NCBI GenBank assembly: GCA_964550025.1
Contig: CAZJYI010000243.1
Location: 1 to 12,292 of the forward strand
Direction: 5' to 3'
Origin: CAZJYI01 sp964550025
GTDB taxonomy: Bacteria; Verrucomicrobiota; Kiritimatiellia; UBA8416; CAYOBW01
Length of the DNA: 12,292 bases
A program made the translations under genes and the position numbers. This document shows, piece by piece, positions 7,029 to 12,292 of the stretch (position 1 is its first letter; each line of letters opens with the position of its first letter). The notes under the pieces are model-generated. The model worked only from the letters and a program-made list of their open reading frames with translations. It had not been told where the DNA came from and did no database searches.

Positions 7029-7109
7029 CTCGTGTATCGATCACGGCCCATGTAGTTCCTGTTGCGAAAGGCGCTTGCATACGTTCCCACGCAGCCTGTT
7101 TCTGCTCCA

Positions 7110-7147
7110 GAGGGTCGCGAGTCCGCGGCCCCGGACTCCGGACCCTC
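7110..7147. terminator. Strong hairpin, possible terminator between convergent genes
   Basis: A 16-bp stem with 14/16 pairs (gagggtcgcgagtccg against cggactccggaccctc) and a 6-base loop lies 37 bases past the stop of the HEAT-repeat gene. It is very GC-rich but has no T-run on either strand, so it may terminate weakly, protect the mRNA end, or be a repeat remnant. Confidence 0.4.
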
Positions 7148-7184
7148 GGAACAACCGCGGGCTACAGGCTCTCCGCAAACGAGC

Positions 7185-8198
7185 CTACTTCCGCGTCTTC
7201 TTGCGCCAAGTCGCCTTCCCGAGTCGTCCCAAGGCCGACTTGGCGGCCGTCCTCAGCCGCGTGTCGCTGCTGCGGGACAGCTCCTCAAGCATGGCCCGGT
7301 CGGAATCGCCGCCCAGCGTTCCCACAGCGGCGATGGCAGACATTCTGAGTGGGACGCTCTTCGCCGAGGTCGCGAGCTCCCGGGCGGCGGGGAGGGCTCG
7401 CATCTCGCCCAATTCGGCGCAGACCTGGAGGGCCGTGATCTTGGCGTGGTCGCCGCATTCCGGGTCCAGCGAGGTCCGGAGGGCCGCCCCCGCGACCTCC
7501 CCTTGCCCGAATCCGTCCTCCCCGATGTTGTTGCGCATGGCGATGAGGGACGTGCCGCCGAGACTGGTGCCCTTCTCCCTCGCGGCCCTCTCCAGCATGG
7601 CCTCCGCCGCCCGCCGCTCCCGCGGGTCTGACAGCCTCGGCAAGAGCAGTCCCAGGTGCTGAATGCAGTAGTCCCGCCAGCCATCATCGTGGTTCGCGTC
7701 GGCGTACATGGCCATCATGTAACCGGCGAGGTCCTCGGGCAGGGGATCCTGCCTGATGAGGAGCCCGAGAACGTCGTTCTTGACGGCGTTCAACGCCTCG
7801 ACCGGAAGCGGATCTTCCTCCGGTCCGCGGTTCAGAAACGACACGAGCGCGGCGGCTTCCGCACGGGAGAGCCGGGCCGGAAGCGAATGCACCGCACGCA
7901 TGCGGTCGTGGTAGCTTGCCGGACCCACCATGCCCAATGCGCCACGGACACTCTCCGGGATCTCGTGAGATGGGACGGTGGGAATCTCGACGGAGGCGAG
8001 GTCCGGCTCCGCTCGCAGAGGGGCAGCGGCGACGGAAACAGCGTCGGTCACGGTCGTGATGTGCGGACGGTCTTCCAGGACTCCCGCCTCTTCGGTCCCA
8101 GGCTCTTCGTCCGTCCCGAAGCGCAGACGTGTCGCAACGTACGCAACCGCGGCAATCGCCAGAAGAACGGCGAATCCTGTGACAAATCTCCTGCTCAT
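7185..8198 (-). CDS. Membrane-anchored HEAT-repeat protein
   Basis: A 337-residue protein of unknown function. An N-terminal anchor or signal (residues 7-23, GFAVLLAIAAVAYVATR) after three charged or polar residues suggests export to the envelope side. Residues 30-80 are acidic, Pro-rich and probably disordered. The rest is helical; residues about 250-330 show HEAT-like helix pairs (KITALQVCAELGEMRALPAARELA, LRMSAIAAVGTLGGDSDRAMLEEL, LRTAAKSALGRLG). The tail is basic (WRKKTRK). HEAT repeats usually hold protein partners. The start has a GGGAGG-type ribosome site. It is transcribed alone, 258 bp beyond the lipoprotein gene, and converges on the DUF1573 gene. No enzyme motif is seen. Confidence 0.75.
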   Translation of the reverse strand: MSRRFVTGFAVLLAIAAVAYVATRLRFGTDEEPGTEEAGVLEDRPHITTVTDAVSVAAAPLRAEPDLASVEIPTVPSHEIPESVRGALGMVGPASYHDRMRAVHSLPARLSRAEAAALVSFLNRGPEEDPLPVEALNAVKNDVLGLLIRQDPLPEDLAGYMMAMYADANHDDGWRDYCIQHLGLLLPRLSDPRERRAAEAMLERAAREKGTSLGGTSLIAMRNNIGEDGFGQGEVAGAALRTSLDPECGDHAKITALQVCAELGEMRALPAARELATSAKSVPLRMSAIAAVGTLGGDSDRAMLEELSRSSDTRLRTAAKSALGRLGKATWRKKTRK

Positions 8199-8360
8199 TT
8201 CACTCTCCCTCCCTGGCCGCGGACAGGACGGAGACTATCGGAGGAATCCAGAATGCAACACGCAACACTAAGGCCGACAAAGGACAGCTCCGATACCCTC
8301 AATTGATGCGCAGACCTGGGTAAACGAAAGGCGACGCTATGGACATATTCTTGCACAATG

Positions 8361-8447
8361 TCGAATGTCAAAACGCGCCTCCTATGATCCTCAAACGGGC
8401 ACACGCAAGTCACGAATGTTGCGTGTTAAGACGTGACCCCTATGACC
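8361..8447. repeat. Degenerate direct repeat in the intergenic region
   Basis: Two related stretches, 8361-8391 (tcgaatgtcaaaacgcgcct then cctatgatcct) and 8412-8447 (acgaatgttgcgtgttaaga then cgtgacccctatgacct), lie between the lipoprotein stop and the HEAT gene. The second contains GACCCCT, as do the ends of the 148-bp element at 12083-12230. They may be worn ends of a similar mobile repeat. Nothing else is recognised in 8199-8456. Confidence 0.35.
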
Positions 8448-8456
8448 TGTAGTCGG

Positions 8457-9152
8457 CTAAGGTTTGGCTTGGGGTTCGACTCCTATCCCTCCAGTGGGTG
8501 GCTCTTGCGGTGGTTTCGGTTTGGCGTCAACACGCACAGACCTCTGTAGCCTCCCATCGATGTAGTGGCGGATTGTGTTGGTCGTTCCATCAGGATAGTA
8601 GTCTTCGATGGAACCCGTGAAGCCGGGCGGGACCTGGTAGTCCCCGCCAGCCCGCCAGAACTCAAGAGTTCTGCTACTGAACGCAGACACAGACGCAGGC
8701 ATCGAGACCATAATGTCAGCCCGTGTGAAATCCTGAGTTTGGACCATACCGTCAGAGAAGACCCGAACCCTGAGGGTCGAAGGGGAGAGGGACGGTTCGG
8801 GAAGTCGAGTTTCCATCTGCTCCCATGATGTCGGTACTTTGGGCACAATGGTGACTACTGAGTCCTCTCTCGACCAACGAACGGGTGTGCAAGCAACGCT
8901 CTCAGGCAGGTAATCTGTCCAAGTAGCATATACGCTTTCACTGCCCGAACAAAGACGCAGGAGTTCGTACCGACGCCCCCCCCAAGACCACGTGCCATAC
9001 GACAGCTCCTCACACGGCCTCGCAAGCGGGGAATTGCATTCCCTGCCAGCAATGGACCTTTGGCTATCTGGATATGTCCTAAAGGCACAACCGCACAGAA
9101 GTAGACAGAGCATCGCCGCCTCAAAACAATGAACTATGTCTGATTTGTGCAT
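8457..9152 (-). CDS. Putative lipoprotein coupled to the RHS gene (possible immunity protein)
   Basis: A 231-residue protein that I do not recognise. The N-terminus is hydrophobic and ends in the lipobox-like LCGC with Cys22 as candidate lipidation site; the early region is less basic than usual (HKSDIVHCFEA). Several Cys follow in the first 90 residues. Near the C-terminus, DYYPDGTTNTIRHYIDGRLQ resembles the YYPDG...Y.dG pattern of MORN/YwqK-like repeats. The tail is rich in Pro and Lys. Its ATG overlaps the RHS stop as TGATG, and no ribosome site is seen, so translation is probably coupled to the RHS tip; a GTG one codon upstream is also possible. The placement right after a toxin-like RHS tip fits an immunity protein acting at the membrane. 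That role is inference only. Confidence 0.6.
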   Translation of the reverse strand: MHKSDIVHCFEAAMLCLLLCGCAFRTYPDSQRSIAGRECNSPLARPCEELSYGTWSWGGRRYELLRLCSGSESVYATWTDYLPESVACTPVRWSREDSVVTIVPKVPTSWEQMETRLPEPSLSPSTLRVRVFSDGMVQTQDFTRADIMVSMPASVSAFSSRTLEFWRAGGDYQVPPGFTGSIEDYYPDGTTNTIRHYIDGRLQRSVRVDAKPKPPQEPPTGGIGVEPQAKP

Positions 9153-11923
9153 CACTGTGTTCTATATTGTGGCCTGAGCTTTGGATAGATACCCCATCTG
9201 CTACATCGCCTAACCCAGGCATCTATGCTTCCTCTGTCGTCCTTGTGCCTGTCGAGCACATCATCGAACTCATCCTCATCCGTGCACAAATCCGCCCTCT
9301 CCTCGTTGATGCAGGCCGTGCGTGCGTGTTTAATGAGCTCGTTGCCTTGGATCCGACCGCCCAGCGTCACGTATCCAGCCTGTATTTCATTGCAGATGCA
9401 GCTCTCACAGTCCCATACCCAGAATCCACCGCACCCCTGGTAACAATGTGTCAATTCGTGGTTAATGATAGCCATGGGCCAATACCAAGGGTCCTTTACC
9501 TCGAAACGGTTCGCACAGATCCGAATGTTGCAGGTTCTGGTTTGCCCATTCCAGCTCGCCTCGCCACGCGTAAGCTGCTCTTCCTCGCAACACTCCTCAC
9601 AATCGAAATCCACTTCACATCTTAGATGGTCTATGAAGAAATTCCAGAAGCCACCGTACTGCCATCCTGGCCTGACTTTCTGGCTGTTTTTCCAAAGCCT
9701 CTCAGCAGCCAGGCAAAAGCCCTGCGCATCTTCACGGGAGATCAACCCAAGATAGTCGTTCTCATTGAGCGGGGAATTCACAAGAGCAACGTAGAGCGGA
9801 ACAGCTCCACGTTCCCCTAGCGGATCCCGGTTCACCCACCTCCCCATGCCGGGCGAGTAATACCTGTACCCGTAGTAGACCAGTTCCGTCTCGTCGTCGG
9901 CGTACTTTGAGGAGAACCTGAAGGGGTTACGACGACTCTCTGTACCCGTCATCGCAGCCATGTTCCCGAAAGGTCCCGGACCGTATGACGCCACGATGTT
10001 CGTAGTGTCCGCGGCGTCAACCAGTTGCCCTACGTTGCCGTTTGCATCGTAGCAGTAGAGGAAGTTGGTAGTGGTATCGCTACGGCTCCATGCAATCAGT
10101 CCGCCGATGCCGCCGGCGCCCTGCAGCGTGCCTGAGAGATCGAGCCCCCAGACGAAGGAATTGGTGATCTCGGACTGAGGATTGCGGACTGTCTCCCGGA
10201 TCAGGTTCCAGCCGTCGTAACAGAAGCGGTTCGTCTGCGCAACGGACCATCCGCCGTCGTAGGTCGAGACGACCTTCTTGATTCGTCGGCCCATGTAGTC
10301 ATACGCGAAAACGACCTTCTTGTCCCCTGCGGCGGGCGAGAGCGGCTCGACGCCGATGAGTCGGTTTTCTCCGTTCCACGAGTAGGCGCGGACTCCGTCG
10401 TTGGTCAGGTTACCGTCGAGGTCATAAAGAAGATCGTTGGTCGTCCCATCGGCAATGTTGGTGTACTGGTTGAGCGAGTTGGCGAGGTACTCCCAGGCTT
10501 CGCTGTTGTTCGTGTACGCTGTGCGGTTGCCGATGTTGTCGTAGACGTAGCTGTAGTCGTTGGTCCCCATGTCCGCGGACGTGAGCTCGCTACGGGTGTT
10601 GTACCCGAACACGTTGGTCACGGACGGGGTGGAACCCGCCCCTCCAAGTTGGTCCACGCGGTTGGTGCGGCGGCCCAAGCCGTCGTTCCCGTACTCGTAG
10701 AGCGAGACAATCGTGCTGCCCGCGGCGTTGGAGATGGCCGCGATCAGGTTGCGGTCCGGCTCGTAGACGCGGGTCTGCGTCAGGTCGCCGTCATTGATGG
10801 AGAACTCGCGCAGCAGGTCGGAGTTGGCGCAGTACGCGTACTGCGCTTCTTGCTCCGGCCCGCCGGCCGCGGCGTTCGTCCACGTGACTGTATTGAAGCG
10901 TCCCATCGCATCGTAAGCGTAGCCCACGTCGAGGGTTCCGTCCAGAGCGAATCCGGCGTTCCTGCCCGTGTTGGCGTCGTACGAGCGGGTGATAACTCCC
11001 AGGGCGTTCGTCTCGACGGCAAGCTGCAGCGCGTCGTTGTAGGTGAAGCTGCGCGTGCCCAGGCCATCCTCGACGGTGCTCTGCCGGCCAATGCGGTCGT
11101 ACGTGAAGGAGACGTTGGTTGCGCTGGCGCTGTAGTCGATGTTCGTGAGCTGACCCAGCGCGTCGTACCGGTAGTCAGTCGTGATTCCCCTGGCCCAAGT
11201 CCTGCTTTTGAGCCTGCCGTTGGCCGTATAGGTGTACGTTACGCCGTTCCCGTCGTCGTAGACCTTGTTGGTCAGCAGGCCGGTGGGTTCGTCGTAGAGC
11301 CAACGGGTCACATCCATTGCAGATTTCAGATCTAAGATCTCAGAGTACGAAGTGATCTGGTTGGTTCCGCGGGAGGTGTACATGGCGGACATGCGATGGT
11401 ACTCGTCGTAGTCGTACGCCACCGGATAGGCGGCACCCCATGTTGCGATGAGCTGGCCATCGGGGGAGTACTCATAGCGGGTCGCGTTGCCCTGCGCATT
11501 GGTGACGGCGATGCGGCGGCCGGTGTCGGGGTCGTAGGCGTAGGTGGTGCGGTTGGTGGCCGCATCTTCGACCCAGTCAACCTGGCCCTTGCCGTTGTAG
11601 TGGGTCGTGGAGGTCCCGATGCGAGGGTCGGTCACGCCGGTGCGCCGTTCCAGGCCGTCGTATGCGTAGGTGTAGGTCAGGGCGGTCTTCGTGACGTTGG
11701 TCAGGAGGAGGCCGTTGACGGTCACGGATACGGCGTCGTTGGTGGAATCCCAATGATCGACGGTGCGGGTCACGGTCTTTGCGGCGGCGTTCACCGAGGA
11801 TCTTGTGACGGTTCTGTTGCCGTGGACGTCCACGGTAACGGCTTCGGAGGCGAGATTGGTGTTCAGGCCGTTCACCCGGTTGCTTTGGACGCCCGTGACC
11901 GTGGCTGCGCCTGCCCCTTCCAC
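9152..11923 (-). CDS. RHS/YD-repeat protein with C-terminal HExxH (zincin) tip domain; 5' end probably truncated
   Basis: 923 residues from the GTG at 11923. Residues about 80-640 are YD/RHS repeats (YAYDGLERRTGV, YRYDALGQLTNI, YDLDGNLTNDG, YDYMGRRIKK), which form the shell that encloses a toxin in characterised RHS proteins. The conserved core end is NPFRFSSKYADDETELVYYG (from residue 666), then GYRYYSPGMGRWVNRDPLGE, with RDPLG at 699-703. The following 220-residue tip is different: it has 15 Cys, against 3 in residues 1-697, and carries NHELTH (His822, Glu823, His826) with Glu846 in CICNEIQAGY as likely third ligand, a metallopeptidase arrangement like that of Atp23-type zincins. The frame stays open upstream to 12100 (DRYRTAVDVDGNGIIELDG) and then meets the inserted element, so no signal peptide is visible. 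The RHS family is sure, the protease tip likely, toxicity inferred. Confidence 0.88.
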   Translation of the reverse strand: MEGAGAATVTGVQSNRVNGLNTNLASEAVTVDVHGNRTVTRSSVNAAAKTVTRTVDHWDSTNDAVSVTVNGLLLTNVTKTALTYTYAYDGLERRTGVTDPRIGTSTTHYNGKGQVDWVEDAATNRTTYAYDPDTGRRIAVTNAQGNATRYEYSPDGQLIATWGAAYPVAYDYDEYHRMSAMYTSRGTNQITSYSEILDLKSAMDVTRWLYDEPTGLLTNKVYDDGNGVTYTYTANGRLKSRTWARGITTDYRYDALGQLTNIDYSASATNVSFTYDRIGRQSTVEDGLGTRSFTYNDALQLAVETNALGVITRSYDANTGRNAGFALDGTLDVGYAYDAMGRFNTVTWTNAAAGGPEQEAQYAYCANSDLLREFSINDGDLTQTRVYEPDRNLIAAISNAAGSTIVSLYEYGNDGLGRRTNRVDQLGGAGSTPSVTNVFGYNTRSELTSADMGTNDYSYVYDNIGNRTAYTNNSEAWEYLANSLNQYTNIADGTTNDLLYDLDGNLTNDGVRAYSWNGENRLIGVEPLSPAAGDKKVVFAYDYMGRRIKKVVSTYDGGWSVAQTNRFCYDGWNLIRETVRNPQSEITNSFVWGLDLSGTLQGAGGIGGLIAWSRSDTTTNFLYCYDANGNVGQLVDAADTTNIVASYGPGPFGNMAAMTGTESRRNPFRFSSKYADDETELVYYGYRYYSPGMGRWVNRDPLGERGAVPLYVALVNSPLNENDYLGLISREDAQGFCLAAERLWKNSQKVRPGWQYGGFWNFFIDHLRCEVDFDCEECCEEEQLTRGEASWNGQTRTCNIRICANRFEVKDPWYWPMAIINHELTHCYQGCGGFWVWDCESCICNEIQAGYVTLGGRIQGNELIKHARTACINEERADLCTDEDEFDDVLDRHKDDRGSIDAWVRRCSRWGIYPKLRPQYRTQ
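11316..11343. repeat. Four 7-bp repeats inside the RHS coding region
   Basis: attgcag, atttcag, atctaag and atctcag run without a gap and follow ATYNNAG. They encode roughly SEILDLKSAM (residues 194-203) of the RHS protein, in the linker before VTRWLYDEPTGLLTNK. The pattern recalls the intergenic heptad arrays of this window. Confidence 0.5.
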
Positions 11924-12082
11924 GGCATAGATCTGAGTCTTGTTGACGCGCCAGATCCCGCCCTGGCCGTCCGTGGCATAGTAGGAAACGTTGTCCGTGG
12001 CGCGGTCGATGCCGTCGAGCTCGATGATGCCGTTCCCGTCAACGTCGACGGCCGTGCGGTAGCGGTCGCCGACTAGGGATAT

Positions 12083-12230
12083 CAGGGGTCGGACCTTGAA
12101 TTAAAAGTTAGTTGTCCTTGTCAGCAGGCTTTCGATACAGCCCTCCGTTCCGTTCTCTCTGGCGTGGTCTCGGGGTTCGGCAATCAACTCCGCCTCTGGC
12201 GTTATCTTCTAATTCAAGGGCTGACCCCTG
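12083..12230. mobile_element. 148-bp non-autonomous element (MITE-like) with 21-bp inverted ends, inserted in the RHS gene
   Basis: The left end, caggggtcggaccttgaatt plus a (12083-12103), is the inverse of the right end at 12210-12230 with 19/21 matches. The interior (about 106 bp) codes for nothing recognisable and is not itself a transposase. Ends of the GGGGTCxGxCCTTGAATTA kind resemble palindromic sequences that I associate from memory with REP/Y1-type transposases. No target duplication is evident. It sits where the RHS reading frame breaks: the downstream frame ends at a TAA inside the left end (12101-12103). An RHS frame entering from upstream would stop at a TAA at 12110-12108, or be shifted. 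Confidence 0.65.
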
Positions 12231-12292
12231 GAAGCCTCGCGCCCCCGGCAACAGATACGCTAGACGAGATACCTGCCCCGGTTCCCATTTCC
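12231..12292 (-). pseudogene. Possible upstream fragment of the interrupted RHS gene
   Basis: Two minus-strand frames are open to the window edge. One reads KWEPGQVSRLAYLLPGARGF and joins the RHS frame exactly if 148 bp are removed. The other reads EMGTGAGISSSVSVAGGARL, looks more like an exported RHS N-terminal region, and joins if 149 bp are removed. Too short to decide. Confidence 0.3.

Larger units (their letters stand above)
6669..7184. other. 516-bp intergenic region between convergent genes
   Basis: It holds an 11-bp direct repeat (ctcaccgatcg at 6712-6722 and 6739-6749), a minus-strand open stretch ending at a TGA at 6761-6759 that looks like a gene tail (see findings), two inverted arrays of 7-bp repeats (6887-7028) and a strong hairpin (7110-7147). 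No complete gene with a start, ribosome site and recognisable product is seen. Confidence 0.6.

Noticed and set aside
8195..8413. Minus-strand 72-codon frame upstream of the HEAT gene
   Set aside because: It overlaps the HEAT-gene start, has no clear ribosome site or recognisable product, and lies in repeat-bearing intergenic DNA.
10649..12076. Plus-strand open frames of 228 and 226 codons within the RHS region
   Set aside because: Both are antisense to RHS repeats, and their periodic Val/Gly/Ala content merely mirrors the YD repeats.
1..12292. CRISPR array, rRNA or integrase-type attachment site
   Set aside because: No regular long repeats with spacers, rRNA-like blocks or integrase genes are present; the only periodic repeats have a 7-bp unit.

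Overview
The window is GC-rich (roughly 60-65% by eye) and bacterial. The RHS/YD-repeat style (long Asn/Thr-rich repeats ending in an NPFRFSSKY...YYGYRYYSPGMGRW..RDPLGERG core), the DUF1573 lipoprotein, the HEAT-repeat membrane protein and the seven-base repeat arrays between genes all suggest a member of the PVC group, perhaps Kiritimatiellota or Lentisphaerota, probably from a metagenome. That placement is inference.

Left part, about 135-5610, minus strand: a selenium-metabolism cluster. In order of transcription it holds a thioredoxin-like/CcdA-like membrane fusion (5610-4408), a doubtful small ORF (4394-4281), selenide water dikinase SelD (4158-3091), a YedE-type selenium/sulfur transporter (3070-1934), a TusA/YedF-like carrier (1937-1710), a cysteine desulfurase/selenocysteine lyase-like PLP enzyme (1720-554) and, after a 182-bp gap with an inverted heptad-repeat array, a DUF3343 putative Se/S carrier (371-135). 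Junctions from selD to the PLP enzyme are tight: a 20-bp gap, then 4-bp and 11-bp overlaps. The likely logic is uptake by YedE, mobilisation by the PLP enzyme, persulfide/perselenide carriage by TusA and DUF3343, and activation to selenophosphate by SelD. No selA, selB, selC or selenoprotein gene is visible here.

Middle, 5611-8198: the thioredoxin/CcdA fusion is divergent from a DUF1573 lipoprotein gene (plus, 5652-6668), which hints at an envelope thiol-redox module. A 516-bp intergenic stretch follows, with inverted heptad arrays, a possible gene remnant and a strong hairpin. Then comes a minus-strand membrane-anchored HEAT-repeat protein (8198-7185).

Right part, 8199-12292, minus strand: a large RHS/YD-repeat protein whose cysteine-rich C-terminal tip carries an HExxH zincin motif, with a TGATG-coupled small lipoprotein downstream. 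This has the layout of a polymorphic toxin with a possible immunity protein. The tip and the lipoprotein are poorer in GC than the RHS core, as expected for an exchanged module. The 5' part of the RHS frame is interrupted at 12083-12230 by a 148-bp element bounded by 21-bp inverted repeats (19/21 identical), so this RHS copy may be truncated or dependent on an out-of-window start. No rRNA, tRNA or CRISPR array was recognised.
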